64,000 nt of DNA from Promicromonospora iranensis. GTDB taxonomy: Bacteria; Actinomycetota; Actinomycetes; Actinomycetales; Cellulomonadaceae. The stretch spans positions 62,001 through 126,000 of the forward strand of contig NZ_JAJQMN010000008.1 in assembly GCF_028994775.1 (NCBI RefSeq). The letters are read 5' to 3'. This document shows, piece by piece, positions 12,924-21,472 of this stretch (position 1 is its first letter; each line of letters opens with the position of its first letter). The notes beneath the pieces are model-generated. The model saw nothing but the letters and a program-made list of their open reading frames with translations, made no database searches and had not been told where the DNA came from. Both the position numbers and the translations under genes were made by a program.

Positions 12924-13577
12924 ATGGCTGCAGGGCAGCGCAGCGGCGCCCCCCAGGGTGCCGCCACCGAGAACAAGGACCGAAACGACCGCCGTGGTGG
13001 CGGACGTCGGGACGACCGCCGCGGCGGACGCGAGGAGAAGAGCGCCTTCGTCGAGAAGGTCGTCTCCATCAACCGCGTCGCCAAGGTCGTCAAGGGTGGA
13101 CGTCGCTTCAGCTTCACCGCGCTCGTCGTGGTGGGCGATGGTGACGGCACCGTAGGCGTCGGCTACGGCAAGGCCAAGGAGGTGCCCGCGGCGATCGCCA
13201 AGGGTGTCGAGGAGGCGAAGAAGAACTTCTTCCGCGTCCCTCGTATCCAGGGCACCATCCCTCACCCCATCCAGGGTGAGAAGGCCGCCGGTGTCGTGTT
13301 CCTGCGTCCGGCGTCGCCGGGTACCGGTGTGATCGCCGGTGGTCCGGTGCGCGCCGTGCTGGAGTGCGCCGGCATCCACGACGTGCTGAGCAAGTCGCTC
13401 GGTTCGTCGAACGCGATCAACATCGTGCACGCCACGGTCGCGGCACTGAAGGGCCTCGAGGAGCCGGCTGCTGTTGCCGCTCGTCGTGGCCTCCCGCTCG
13501 AGGACGTGGCTCCGGCCGCACTCCTTCGTGCGCAGGCCGCTGGTCGTGCCGAGTCGACTGCAAAGGCGGGTGCGTGA
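12924..13577 (+). CDS. rpsE: 30S ribosomal protein S5
   Basis: Small-subunit protein at the mRNA channel, important for decoding fidelity. The product is 217 residues. After an Arg/Gly/Asp-rich N-terminal extension of about 40 residues comes the double-stranded-RNA-binding-like domain ([19 protein letters not shown]) and the [20 protein letters not shown] segment. The frame is open far upstream in rplR, but the ATG at 12924 with an upstream GAAGAGGA gives the right N-terminus. Confidence 0.97.
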   Translation: MAAGQRSGAPQGAATENKDRNDRRGGGRRDDRRGGREEKSAFVEKVVSINRVAKVVKGGRRFSFTALVVVGDGDGTVGVGYGKAKEVPAAIAKGVEEAKKNFFRVPRIQGTIPHPIQGEKAAGVVFLRPASPGTGVIAGGPVRAVLECAGIHDVLSKSLGSSNAINIVHATVAALKGLEEPAAVAARRGLPLEDVAPAALLRAQAAGRAESTAKAGA

Positions 13578-13759
13578 TGGCTCGACTCAAGGTGACTCAG
13601 ACCAAGTCCGCCATCGGCGGCAAGCAGAACCAGCGTGACACGCTGCGAACCCTCGGCCTCAAGCGGATCGGCGACACCGCCGTGAAGGAGGACCGTGCGG
13701 AGATTCGCGGCATGGTCAAGACGGTGGCGCATCTCGTCGCCGTCGAGGAGGTCGAGTGA
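13577..13759 (+). CDS. rpmD: 50S ribosomal protein L30
   Basis: Small large-subunit protein (60 residues), [21 protein letters not shown]...; the [10 protein letters not shown] and [14 protein letters not shown] segments match L30. The ATG shares one base with the rpsE stop, implying coupling, and rplO follows with a similar overlap. Confidence 0.97.
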   Translation: MARLKVTQTKSAIGGKQNQRDTLRTLGLKRIGDTAVKEDRAEIRGMVKTVAHLVAVEEVE

Positions 13760-13761
13760 TC

Positions 13762-14214
13762 ATGGCGGAGAACAAGCCGCTGAAGATGCACCACCTCCGT
13801 CCGGCCCCCGGCGCCAAGACCGCGAAGACCCGTGTGGGTCGTGGTGAGGCGTCGAAGGGTAAGACGGCAGGTCGTGGTACCAAGGGTACGAAGGCTCGTT
13901 ACCAGGTCCCCGCTGGCTTCGAGGGTGGGCAGATGCCTCTGCACATGCGCCTCCCGAAGCTGCGTGGGTTCAAGAACCCGTTCCGCGTGGAGTTCCAGGT
14001 CGTGAACCTGGACAAGCTCTCCGCGCTGTTCCCCGAGGGTGGCTCCGTCACCGTCGAGGACCTCGTCGCCAAGGGTGCGGTCCGCAAGGGCCAGCCCGTG
14101 AAGGTGCTGGGCAACGGCGAGATCACCGTCAAGCTCGAGATCGCGGTCGACCGCGTCTCGGCGTCCGCCAAGGAGAAGATCCTGGCGGCCGGCGGTACGG
14201 TCTCGGAGGCCTGA
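13762..14214 (+). CDS. rplO: 50S ribosomal protein L15
   Basis: Late-assembly large-subunit protein. The product is 150 residues; the Gly-rich N-terminal region with [20 protein letters not shown] and the [17 protein letters not shown] segment are characteristic. A GTG at 13756 overlapping the rpmD stop would add two residues; the GAGGAGG at 13745-13751 is 4 bases from that GTG and 10 from the ATG, so the choice is uncertain. It is the last gene before a strong hairpin. Confidence 0.96.
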   Translation: MAENKPLKMHHLRPAPGAKTAKTRVGRGEASKGKTAGRGTKGTKARYQVPAGFEGGQMPLHMRLPKLRGFKNPFRVEFQVVNLDKLSALFPEGGSVTVEDLVAKGAVRKGQPVKVLGNGEITVKLEIAVDRVSASAKEKILAAGGTVSEA

Positions 14215-14222
14215 GACTGCTG

Positions 14223-14257
14223 CAGGGCCGGCGGCGCATGATGCGCGGCCGGCCCTG
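14223..14257 (+). terminator. Hairpin after rplO
   Basis: CAGGGCCGGC (14223-14232) pairs with GCCGGCCCTG (14248-14257), continued after one mismatch by GCGCAT/ATGCGC. It lies just after the rplO stop and before a separate candidate secY promoter, so it probably ends most S10-spc transcription. Confidence 0.75.
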
Positions 14258-14278
14258 TGTGCTCTCTTGAGAAAACTG

Positions 14279-14321
14279 GGGGGCTCTCGTGGTCCGAGAG
14301 ACCCCGTGAGCAACGTAGAAT
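14279..14321 (+). promoter_or_regulatory. Hairpin and candidate secY promoter
   Basis: A second hairpin (GGGG-CTCTCG with CGAGAG-CCCC, 14279-14305) is followed by a consensus-like -10 TAGAAT at 14316-14321; no good -35 is visible at the proper distance. Transcription from here would give secY-adk-map an expression start separate from the ribosomal genes. The leader to secY would be about 100 nt. Confidence 0.45.
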
Positions 14322-14426
14322 CCGACACGGTCTGGCTGCACCGTTGTGGTCTGGCCCACGTTCGACACACCTCGCCGGTGCCAGCCGGCGACACTAGATC
14401 CCGCAACGGCGGGCCAGGAGGATAGG

Positions 14427-15722
14427 GTGCTCAGCGCTTTCGGCCGGGCTTTCCGGACGCCAGACCTGCGGCGCAAGCTGCTGTTCACGATCGCGATGAT
14501 GGCGATCTTCCGGCTCGGGTCGTTCATCCCGACCCCCGGTGTGGACTACGCGAACGTGCAGCAGTGCATCGCCTCGGAGGGCGACAACAGCCTGCTCGGT
14601 CTGATCAACGTCTTCAGCGGCGGCGCTCTGCTGCAGCTGTCGATCTTCGCCCTCGGGATCATGCCGTACATCACGGCGAGCATCATCGTGCAGCTGCTTC
14701 GCGTGGTGATCCCACGCTTCGAGGCGCTGCAGAAGGAGGGCCAGTCGGGTCAGACCAAGCTGACCCAGTACACCCGCTACCTGACGATCGCCCTCGCGAT
14801 CCTCCAGTCCACGACCGTCATCACGACGGCCCGCCAGGGTGTGCTCTTCCAGAACTGTGACCTCAACGTCATCGTCGACGACGGCATCCTGACCTCGATC
14901 CTCATGGTCATCACCATGACGGCCGGTACCGGCCTCGTCATGTGGATCGGTGAGCTGATCACCGAGCGCGGCGTCGGCAACGGCATGTCCCTGCTGATCT
15001 TCACGTCGATCGCGGCGAGCTTCCCGACGTCGCTCTGGTCGATCGCCGGTGGCGCCAACGGCGCCGTCAACTTCACCGTGATGCTGTTGGTCATCATCGT
15101 GGTGATCGGCCTCGTGGTGTTCGTCGAGCAGTCGCAGCGCCGCATCCCGGTGCAGTACGCGAAGCGCATGGTGGGCCGCCGGATGTACGGCGGCACCAGC
15201 ACCTACATCCCGATCAAGATCAACATGTCCGGCGTGATCCCCGTGATCTTCGCGGCGTCGATCCTCGCTATCCCGGGCCTGATCGCCCAGTTCGGGGACC
15301 AGAGCGCCGACTGGGTCATCTGGATCTCCAACAACCTGGTCCAGCAGTCGTCGCCGCTGTACATCGCGGTCTACACGCTGATGATCATCTTCTTCTGCTT
15401 CTTCTACACCTCGATCACGTTCAACCCGGACGAGGTCGCGGACAACATGAAGAAGTACGGCGGCTTCATCCCGGGCATCCGCGCCGGCCGCCCCACGGCG
15501 GAGTACCTCGACTTCGTGATCACCCGGATCACCTCCGCCGGTTCCGTGTACCTCGCGCTGATCGCGCTGATCCCGACGCTGGTGCTCGTCTTCCTCGGCG
15601 TCAGCACCAACCTGCCCTTCGGTGGCGCCTCGATCCTGATCGTGGTCGGTGTCGGGCTGGATACGGTCAAGCAGATCGATTCACAGCTGCAGCAGCGCCA
15701 TTACGAAGGATTTCTCCGTTGA
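14427..15722 (+). CDS. secY: Preprotein translocase subunit SecY
   Basis: Membrane channel of the Sec translocon, working with SecE, SecG and SecA. The product is 431 residues with the ten-helix SecY pattern, an N-terminal LGSFIPTPGVDYANV first-loop region and the conserved NMSGVIPVIFAASIL helix. The GTG start is chosen because it follows CCAGGAGGATAGG and matches the family N-terminus MLSAFGRAFRTPDLRRK. Its TGA overlaps the start of adk. Confidence 0.97.
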   Translation: MLSAFGRAFRTPDLRRKLLFTIAMMAIFRLGSFIPTPGVDYANVQQCIASEGDNSLLGLINVFSGGALLQLSIFALGIMPYITASIIVQLLRVVIPRFEALQKEGQSGQTKLTQYTRYLTIALAILQSTTVITTARQGVLFQNCDLNVIVDDGILTSILMVITMTAGTGLVMWIGELITERGVGNGMSLLIFTSIAASFPTSLWSIAGGANGAVNFTVMLLVIIVVIGLVVFVEQSQRRIPVQYAKRMVGRRMYGGTSTYIPIKINMSGVIPVIFAASILAIPGLIAQFGDQSADWVIWISNNLVQQSSPLYIAVYTLMIIFFCFFYTSITFNPDEVADNMKKYGGFIPGIRAGRPTAEYLDFVITRITSAGSVYLALIALIPTLVLVFLGVSTNLPFGGASILIVVGVGLDTVKQIDSQLQQRHYEGFLR

Positions 15723-16360
15723 GTCAGACTCCCACCACCACCTCCCGCCGCGAGCTGCATGCTCGTCCGGACCAGGAGGGTCAGGTCACGCGCCTGGTCA
15801 TCATGGGTCCGCAGGGTGCGGGCAAGGGCACGCAGGCGGCCCGTCTCGCCGAGGTCTTCGGGATCGTCCCGATCTCGACGGGCGACATCTTCCGCGCGAA
15901 CATCGCGGGGGAGACCGAGCTGGGCAAGCTTGCGCAGGAGTACACGAACAAGGGTGACCTCGTCCCGGACGAGGTCACCAACGCGATGGTCCGGGACCGC
16001 CTCGCGGAGCCCGACGTCAAGGAGGGCTTCATCCTCGACGGGTACCCGCGCAACGCGGCCCAGGTCACGGAGCTCGACCGGATCCTCGCCGACCTCGGCT
16101 GGGAGCTGGACGGCGTCATCGAGCTGACGGCGGACCGCGACGAGCTCCTGACGCGCATCGCGAAGCGCGCTCAGGACGAGGGGCGCGACGACGACACCGA
16201 GGACGCGATCACGCGCCGCCTCGACATCTACGCGGAGCAGACAGCACCGCTGACGGCGGCGTACGCCGAGCGCAACCTGCTCGTCCAGGTCGACGGGCTC
16301 GGCGAGATCACCGAGGTCACCGACCGTATCGTCGCCGCTCTCGCGGCCCAGCTGGGCTGA
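15719..16360 (+). CDS. adk: Adenylate kinase
   Basis: Catalyses ATP + AMP = 2 ADP in the cytoplasm. The P-loop GPQGAGKGT is at residues 30-38, followed by the AMP-binding STGDIFR and DGYPRN motifs and a short LID. The product is 213 residues. The only supported start is TTG at 15719, overlapping the secY stop with GAAGGA 8 bases upstream; no ATG or GTG precedes the P-loop in frame, so the protein carries about 23 residues more at its N-terminus than the family norm. It is translationally coupled to secY. Confidence 0.95.
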   Translation: MSQTPTTTSRRELHARPDQEGQVTRLVIMGPQGAGKGTQAARLAEVFGIVPISTGDIFRANIAGETELGKLAQEYTNKGDLVPDEVTNAMVRDRLAEPDVKEGFILDGYPRNAAQVTELDRILADLGWELDGVIELTADRDELLTRIAKRAQDEGRDDDTEDAITRRLDIYAEQTAPLTAAYAERNLLVQVDGLGEITEVTDRIVAALAAQLG

Positions 16361-16363
16361 GGC

Positions 16364-17251
16364 GTGGTCTTCGGGCGGGAGCGGGTCGAGTACAAGACGC
16401 CGGACCAGGTGCGCCTCATGCGGCGTGCCGGTCTGGTGGTCGCGGACACGCTGGCCGCGGTCCGGGCTGCGACCCGGCCCGGCCTGACGACGGCCGACCT
16501 GGACGCCGTGGCGGCCCGGTCCATCGAGGACGCCGGCGCGGCGCCCTCCTTCCTGGGCTACCACGGCTTCTCGGGGGTCATCTGCACGTCAGTCAACGAA
16601 GAGGTCATCCACGGGATCCCGGGCAGCCGGGTGCTCGCGGCGGGTGATCTCGTCTCGGTCGACTGCGGCGCGATCGTCGAGGGCTGGCACGGGGACTCGG
16701 CCATCTCGTTCGTCCTGGGTCCCGACGGGGCGCTGGACCACAAGCTGCCCGACGGCGACCTGGTCGCCGCGGGCGCGGACCTCGCCGACATCGCGCTCGT
16801 CCGGGCGACGGAGGCCGCCATGTGGGCGGGTATCGCCGCCCTGGCATCCGCGAAGCGGCTGAACGCCGTCGGGGAGGCCGTCGAGGCCGCCGTCGAGATG
16901 GCCGGAGAGTTCAACGGTGTCGAGTACGGCATCGTCGAGGAGTACGTCGGGCACGGCATCGGCAGCGCCATGCACCAGCCGCCGGACGTGCACAACTACA
17001 AGACGTCGGCGTCCGGTCCCCGGCTGCGGTCCGGGATGTGCCTGGCCATCGAGCCGATGATCACGCGCGGCGGTTCCGAGACCAGCGTCCTGGAGGACGA
17101 CTGGACGGTGGTCACCGTCGACGGTTCCCGTGCGGCGCACTGGGAGCACTCCACCGCGATCGTGGAGGACGGCATCATCGTCCTCACCGCGGTCGACGGG
17201 GGAGCGGAGCGCCTCGGCGTCTTCGGCGTCGAACCGGTCTCGCTCGACTGA
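16364..17251 (+). CDS. map: Methionine aminopeptidase, type I
   Basis: Metal-dependent enzyme that removes the initiator methionine from nascent proteins. The product is 295 residues, GTG start. The five metal ligands are in place: Asp in VSVDCGA and Asp in WHGDSAI, His in GHGIGSAMH, Glu in LAIEPM and Glu in WEHSTAI. It follows adk by three bases, the usual secY-adk-map order. There is no N-terminal zinc finger, so it is the short form. Confidence 0.96.
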   Translation: MVFGRERVEYKTPDQVRLMRRAGLVVADTLAAVRAATRPGLTTADLDAVAARSIEDAGAAPSFLGYHGFSGVICTSVNEEVIHGIPGSRVLAAGDLVSVDCGAIVEGWHGDSAISFVLGPDGALDHKLPDGDLVAAGADLADIALVRATEAAMWAGIAALASAKRLNAVGEAVEAAVEMAGEFNGVEYGIVEEYVGHGIGSAMHQPPDVHNYKTSASGPRLRSGMCLAIEPMITRGGSETSVLEDDWTVVTVDGSRAAHWEHSTAIVEDGIIVLTAVDGGAERLGVFGVEPVSLD

Positions 17252-17287
17252 GCCCTGCTCGTACCGGTGACTTTCACCCGGGGTCTA

Positions 17288-17314
17288 TTGAACTCGGAGT
17301 CAGTTGGCTACGAT
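17288..17314 (+). promoter_or_regulatory. Candidate leaderless promoter for the 17322 gene
   Basis: TTGAAC at 17288-17293 and TACGAT at 17309-17314 are separated by 15 bases. The -10 hexamer ends 7 bases before the GTG at 17322, so the transcript would start at or next to the start codon. Confidence 0.45.
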
Positions 17315-17321
17315 CGGCCCC

Positions 17322-17777
17322 GTGACCGATGAAGCGCACATCCTGTCCGGCAGCGCCAGCTCCTCGGGGCCGGGCGCGGATACCGGGCCGCGCGGCGACA
17401 CCACCAGTGCGGCGCCCGCACATGCCGGCGCAGCCCGGACGTCCTGGTACGCACGGGTCCTTCCGGCGGCAGGCAGCGCTCTCCGGCGGTTCGGTCGCTG
17501 GCTCGCCACGTGGGGCCGCCGGCTCGCGCCCAGCCCTTTCCTGTGGGCCGGCACCGTGCTCGGGTTCGGCACCTCGCTGCTCGTGTGGGAGTCGGTACTG
17601 CTGCTCGGTGTCGTGGTGTGGCTGCTCGGGGTGTGGCTCTGGAAGGCTCGGGGCACGTCCGTGCTCATCGCGCTCGGCCTGGGCGTCGTGCTCGGCTGGC
17701 TCCCGATGCTGTTCTTCTTCGTCGACAGTCTGCCGCACACGATGATCGGTCTCCCGGGGGTCGAGTACGACCTCTGA
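17322..17777 (+). CDS. Hypothetical membrane protein
   Basis: Not recognised. From GTG 17322 the product is 151 residues: an N-terminal hydrophilic Ser/Gly/Ala-rich stretch of about 60 residues, a basic segment with several Arg, then two or three hydrophobic helices (WAGTVLGFGTSLLVWESVLL, then VVVWLLGVWLW and VLIALGLGVVLGWLPMLFFF). A TTG at 17304 is an in-frame alternative, but the TACGAT box favours the GTG. It lies between map and infA and may be transcribed alone. Confidence 0.7.
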   Translation: MTDEAHILSGSASSSGPGADTGPRGDTTSAAPAHAGAARTSWYARVLPAAGSALRRFGRWLATWGRRLAPSPFLWAGTVLGFGTSLLVWESVLLLGVVVWLLGVWLWKARGTSVLIALGLGVVLGWLPMLFFFVDSLPHTMIGLPGVEYDL

Positions 17778-17833
17778 GCGGCCCCGCGTGGTGAGGCTCA
17801 CGGCCCGAGTGCCCGTCGCCGGCGCCCTGCGCT

Positions 17834-17861
17834 TTGAATGCTTTACGAAGTGACGTAGGCT
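17834..17861 (+). promoter_or_regulatory. Promoter of the infA-rpmJ-rpsM-rpsK-rpoA-rplQ unit
   Basis: TTGAAT (17834-17839) and TAGGCT (17856-17861) are 16 bases apart, a good housekeeping promoter. It predicts a start near 17868 and a leader of about 200 nt before infA. The leader holds a compound hairpin (GCCTGC...GCAGGC with inner CCCCGC/GCGGGG, 17917-17949). No gene is seen from 17778 to 18069. Confidence 0.7.
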
Positions 17862-18069
17862 AGACCGCTGGGTGTAGTCCGTTCAACGCCTCCAGTTCTT
17901 CAAAGGGTGCCGAGGCGCCTGCCGGTCCCCGCGCGAGCGGGGCGCAGGCCGAGGCACACGAGGTTGGCGGTACACGGACGCACGCGACATCCACACCCGA
18001 CTGTCGGCAACGCAGGCTCCTGCGGCGCCGTGGGCGTGGAAGCAGTCACGACGAGAGTTAGCGGAGGAT

Positions 18070-18291
18070 ATGGCAAAGAAGGACGGTGTCATCGAGATCG
18101 AGGGCAGCGTGATCGAGGCTCTGCCGAACGCGATGTTCCGCGTGGAGCTGTCGAACGGTCACAAGGTTCTCGCGCACATCTCGGGCAAGATGCGTCAGCA
18201 CTACATCCGGATCCTTCCTGAGGACCGCGTGGTGGTGGAGCTCAGCCCGTACGACCTGTCCCGCGGCCGGATCGTCTACCGCTACAAGTAG
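18070..18291 (+). CDS. infA: Translation initiation factor IF-1
   Basis: S1/OB-fold factor that occupies the A site during initiation. The product is 73 residues, [20 protein letters not shown]..., ending GRIVYRYK as in nearly all bacterial IF-1. The ATG follows a GCGGAGGAT site. It is the first gene of the alpha operon behind a long leader. Confidence 0.98.
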   Translation: MAKKDGVIEIEGSVIEALPNAMFRVELSNGHKVLAHISGKMRQHYIRILPEDRVVVELSPYDLSRGRIVYRYK

Positions 18292-18419
18292 TCAGTCCCC
18301 GATCCGGGGCTACGTCGACCACGGCCTGGCCGGAGGTGACGTCGCCGCATGATCGACCACCCACGACACTGCTGCGCGCGCACCGGGAAACCGGACGTTC
18401 GTTGCGGAGGAAAAATCCG

Positions 18420-18533
18420 ATGAAGGTCAAGCCGAGCGTCAAGAAGATCTGCGACAAGTGCAAGGTGATTCGCCGGCACGGTCGCGTCATGGTGATCTGC
18501 GACAACCTGCGCCACAAGCAGCGCCAGGGCTGA
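18420..18533 (+). CDS. rpmJ: 50S ribosomal protein L36
   Basis: The smallest large-subunit protein, 37 residues, [20 protein letters not shown]...; a zinc ribbon is formed by CDKC, a further Cys and His (zinc-binding C+ type). The ATG follows GCGGAGG. It lies between infA and rpsM as usual. Confidence 0.96.
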   Translation: MKVKPSVKKICDKCKVIRRHGRVMVICDNLRHKQRQG

Positions 18534-18539
18534 TCACAG

Positions 18540-18667
18540 CCCGGGCAACCGCCCGGGTCGGTGGCTGAGGCCACCACCAGCGCACCACCTCGAACCTCGC
18601 CACGCGGGCAACCGCGCAGCAAGGGGAACCCTCGGTCCGGAGGCCGGGGCCCGCGAGATCTCGCGGG
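18540..18667 (+). other. Hairpin-rich leader before rpsM
   Basis: The 183-base gap between rpmJ and rpsM holds several inverted repeats: CCCGGGC/GCCCGGG (18540-18557), GGTGGC/GCCACC (18560-18575) and an 18-base palindrome CCCGCGAGATCTCGCGGG (18650-18667). In E. coli the corresponding leader is the S4 target site; here rpsD is not in the operon, and the function is unknown. Confidence 0.5.
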
Positions 18668-18716
18668 ATGGCGGTGCGGCAGACCTCCGACGAGCAGTAC
18701 AGGAGCCGGAAGGCAC

Positions 18717-19091
18717 ATGGCACGTCTTATCGGCGTCGACCTCCCCCGCGACAAGCGGCTTGAGGTTGCGCTCACTTACATCTTCGGTGTGGGTCGTACC
18801 CGCGCGAAGCAGACCCTGGCCGCCACGGGCATCAGCCCGGACGTCCGCGTGAAGGACCTCGGCGACGCCGAGCTCGTCGCGCTCCGTGACCACCTCGAGG
18901 GCAACTTCAAGCTCGAGGGTGACCTCCGCCGTGAGGTCGCGGCCGACATCCGCCGCAAGGTCGAGATCGGCACCTACCAGGGCCTGCGCCACCGTCGCGG
19001 CCTGCCGGTGCGTGGTCAGCGCACCAAGACCAACGCGCGTACCCGCAAGGGTCCCAAGCGCACCGTCGCGGGCAAGAAGAAGGCCCGCTGA
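18717..19091 (+). CDS. rpsM: 30S ribosomal protein S13
   Basis: Small-subunit head protein that contacts P-site tRNA and L5. The product is 124 residues, [20 protein letters not shown]..., with the C-terminal [15 protein letters not shown] typical of S13. The frame is open upstream, but family length fixes the ATG at 18717 behind AGGAGCCGGAAGG. Confidence 0.97.
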   Translation: MARLIGVDLPRDKRLEVALTYIFGVGRTRAKQTLAATGISPDVRVKDLGDAELVALRDHLEGNFKLEGDLRREVAADIRRKVEIGTYQGLRHRRGLPVRGQRTKTNARTRKGPKRTVAGKKKAR

Positions 19092-19168
19092 TAGCAGTCC
19101 GTGGAGCGGTCGGCTCACCGAGCTGAGACCGCCCCGGTCCGATCAGACCAGGAGATTCGAAAACACAT

Positions 19169-19573
19169 ATGCCTCCCAAGACTCGCGCCGCCGCAGGCCG
19201 CAAGCCCCGCCGCAAGGACAAGAAGAACGTCCCGCTCGGCCAGGCGCACATCAAGTCCACGTTCAACAACACGATCATCTCGATCACCGACCCGTCCGGT
19301 GCCGTGGTGTCGTGGGCGTCCGCAGGCCACGTCGGCTTCAAGGGCTCCCGCAAGTCCACCCCGTACGCCGCGCAGATGGCTGCCGAGTCGGCCGCTCGCC
19401 GCGCGCAGGAGCACGGCGTCAAGAAGGTCGACGTCTTCGTGAAGGGCCCGGGTTCCGGTCGCGAGACCGCCATCCGCTCGCTCCAGGCGACCGGCCTCGA
19501 GGTCGGCTCGATCCAGGACGTGACGCCCCAGGCTCACAACGGCTGCCGCCCCCCGAAGCGTCGCCGCGTCTGA
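19169..19573 (+). CDS. rpsK: 30S ribosomal protein S11
   Basis: Small-subunit platform protein near the E site. The product is 134 residues; [19 protein letters not shown] and the C-terminal [17 protein letters not shown] are diagnostic. The ATG follows CAGGAGATTCG. In many bacteria rpsD comes next; here rpoA follows after a hairpin. Confidence 0.98.
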   Translation: MPPKTRAAAGRKPRRKDKKNVPLGQAHIKSTFNNTIISITDPSGAVVSWASAGHVGFKGSRKSTPYAAQMAAESAARRAQEHGVKKVDVFVKGPGSGRETAIRSLQATGLEVGSIQDVTPQAHNGCRPPKRRRV

Positions 19574-19585
19574 TATCCGTCGCGC

Positions 19586-19629
19586 CGCGGTGCGGCCACG
19601 CAGCCCCTGGGCCGTGCGGCCGCACCGCG
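19586..19629 (+). terminator. Hairpin between rpsK and rpoA
   Basis: CGCGGTGCGGCC (19586-19597) pairs perfectly with GGCCGCACCGCG (19618-19629) over a 20-base loop. It lies just after rpsK and could partly terminate or process the transcript before rpoA. Confidence 0.5.
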
Positions 19630-19758
19630 ATCGAGACGTTCGCTCACCGCTTGCGGTGAGCAACTTCGCCCGGACGGTGACAGAGATCCGCCCGGGCCGC
19701 GAGAGATCGCATGCCGTGATGCGTCATATAGCGGACGCACACTGAAAGGACACCCACA

Positions 19759-20775
19759 GTGCTTATCGCACAGCGCCCCACGCTGACCGAAGAGGTCATC
19801 TCGGAGAGCCGTTCCCGCTTCTCCATCGAGCCGCTCGAGCCTGGCTTCGGCTACACGCTCGGCAACTCGATGCGTCGCACCCTGCTGTCGTCCATCCCGG
19901 GCGCGGCTGTCACGTCCATCCGTATCGACGGTGTGCTGCACGAGTTCAGCACCGTGTCGGGCGTGAAGGAAGACGTCACCGAGATCATCCTCAACATCAA
20001 GAACCTCGTGGTCTCCTCGGAGAACGACGAGCCCGTCGTGATGTACCTGCGCAAGCAGGGCGCCGGCATCGTGACCGCCGCGGACATCGTTCCGCCGGCG
20101 GGAGTCGAGGTCCACAACCCCGACCTGCACATCGCCACCCTCAACGACAAGGGCAAGCTCGAGATCGAGCTGACCGTCGAGCGGGGCCGTGGGTACGTGT
20201 CCGCCGCGCAGAACAAGCAGTTCGACGCGGAGATCGGGCGCATCCCGGTTGATTCGATCTATTCGCCGGTCCTCAAGGTCACGTACAAGGTCGAGGCCAC
20301 CCGAGTCGAGCAGCGCACCGACTTCGACAAGCTCATTGTCGACGTCGAGACGAAGCAGGCGATCACGCCTCGCGACGCGCTCGCATCGGCTGGCAAGACC
20401 CTGGTCGAGCTGTTCGGCCTGGCACGTGAGCTGAACGTCGAGGCCGAGGGCATCGAGATCGGCCCGTCGCCCACGGACACCGCGCTGGCCGCGGACCTGG
20501 CGCTGCCGATCGAGGAGCTCAACCTCACCATCCGTTCGTACAACTGCCTCAAGCGCGAGGGCATCCACCAGGTGGGCGAGCTTGTTGCCCGCAGCGAGGC
20601 GGACCTGCTCGACATCCGCAACTTCGGTGCGAAGTCGATCACCGAGGTCAAGGAGAAGCTGGCCGAGCTCGGCCTCAGCCTCAAGGACTCGCCGCTGGAC
20701 TTCGATCCGGCCGGCGCTTCGTACTTCGAGGGTGGCGACTCCGCGGCCTACAGCGGCGACGAGCAGTCGTACTGA
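19759..20775 (+). CDS. rpoA: DNA-directed RNA polymerase subunit alpha
   Basis: Assembly platform of RNA polymerase. The product is 338 residues, GTG start behind GAAAGGA. The N-terminal dimerisation domain ([20 protein letters not shown]) is followed by a linker and the C-terminal domain ([20 protein letters not shown]), which binds UP elements and activators. The C-terminus has an acidic Tyr/Ser tail. Confidence 0.98.
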   Translation: MLIAQRPTLTEEVISESRSRFSIEPLEPGFGYTLGNSMRRTLLSSIPGAAVTSIRIDGVLHEFSTVSGVKEDVTEIILNIKNLVVSSENDEPVVMYLRKQGAGIVTAADIVPPAGVEVHNPDLHIATLNDKGKLEIELTVERGRGYVSAAQNKQFDAEIGRIPVDSIYSPVLKVTYKVEATRVEQRTDFDKLIVDVETKQAITPRDALASAGKTLVELFGLARELNVEAEGIEIGPSPTDTALAADLALPIEELNLTIRSYNCLKREGIHQVGELVARSEADLLDIRNFGAKSITEVKEKLAELGLSLKDSPLDFDPAGASYFEGGDSAAYSGDEQSY

Positions 20776-20830
20776 CGTCCCGCGTCCGGCCTAGGCCGGA
20801 CGCGCGGAACCACTTCCAAGGAGACAAGTA

Positions 20831-21394
20831 ATGCCTACCCCCACCAAGGGTCCGCGGCTCGGCGGTAGCCCGGCTCACGAGCGCCTGATTCTCGCGAACC
20901 TGTCGACCTCCCTCTTCGAGCACGGCCGCATCACGACCACGGAGACCAAGGCCAAGCGCCTGCGTCCCCTGGCTGAGCGCCTGATCACGTTCGCGAAGAA
21001 GGGCGACCTGTCCGCTCGTCGCCGCGTGCTCACCGTCGTGCGTGACAAGGGCGTGGTGCACACGCTCTTCACCGAGATCGCCCCGGCCATGGCCGAGCGC
21101 AACGGTGGCTACACGCGCATCACCAAGATCGGCACCCGCAAGGGCGACAACGCGCCGATGGCGGTCATCGAGCTCGTCACCGAGCCCGTGAGCCCCAAGC
21201 AGGCCGTCGTCAAGGAGGCCACCAAGGCCGCCGAGAAGGCAGCCCCTGTGACCGAGGCGCCCGTCGAGGACGCCCCGGTCGAGGACGCTCCGGCCGAGGA
21301 CGTCACCGACGCCCCGGTCGAGGACGCCGCTGAGGCTCCGGCCGAGGACGCCGCTGAGAAGAAGGCCACCAAGAAGGGGAAGAAGGAGGCCTGA
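20831..21394 (+). CDS. rplQ: 50S ribosomal protein L17
   Basis: Large-subunit protein at the tunnel exit. The core (residues 1 to about 120) is standard: [20 protein letters not shown]... and [20 protein letters not shown]. The product is 187 residues because of a C-terminal extension of about 65 residues made of Ala/Pro/Val-Glu-Asp repeats ([15 protein letters not shown]-like), ending in a basic [11 protein letters not shown]. Actinobacterial L17 proteins often carry such tails. It ends the alpha operon. Confidence 0.97.
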   Translation: MPTPTKGPRLGGSPAHERLILANLSTSLFEHGRITTTETKAKRLRPLAERLITFAKKGDLSARRRVLTVVRDKGVVHTLFTEIAPAMAERNGGYTRITKIGTRKGDNAPMAVIELVTEPVSPKQAVVKEATKAAEKAAPVTEAPVEDAPVEDAPAEDVTDAPVEDAAEAPAEDAAEKKATKKGKKEA

Positions 21395-21412
21395 GCCTCT
21401 TTCCCTCCTGCA

Positions 21413-21458
21413 CGACGCCGGGCCGCACCTTCCGTACGGAGGGTGCGGCCCGGCGTCG
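21413..21458. terminator. Strong bidirectional terminator between rplQ and the ROK kinase gene
   Basis: A 17-bp perfect stem (21413-21429 with 21442-21458, starting CGACGCCGGG), extended inward by about four more pairs to a GTAC loop. It sits between convergent genes and can act on both strands. Confidence 0.85.
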
Positions 21459-21472
21459 TCGTTCTCGGCGGG

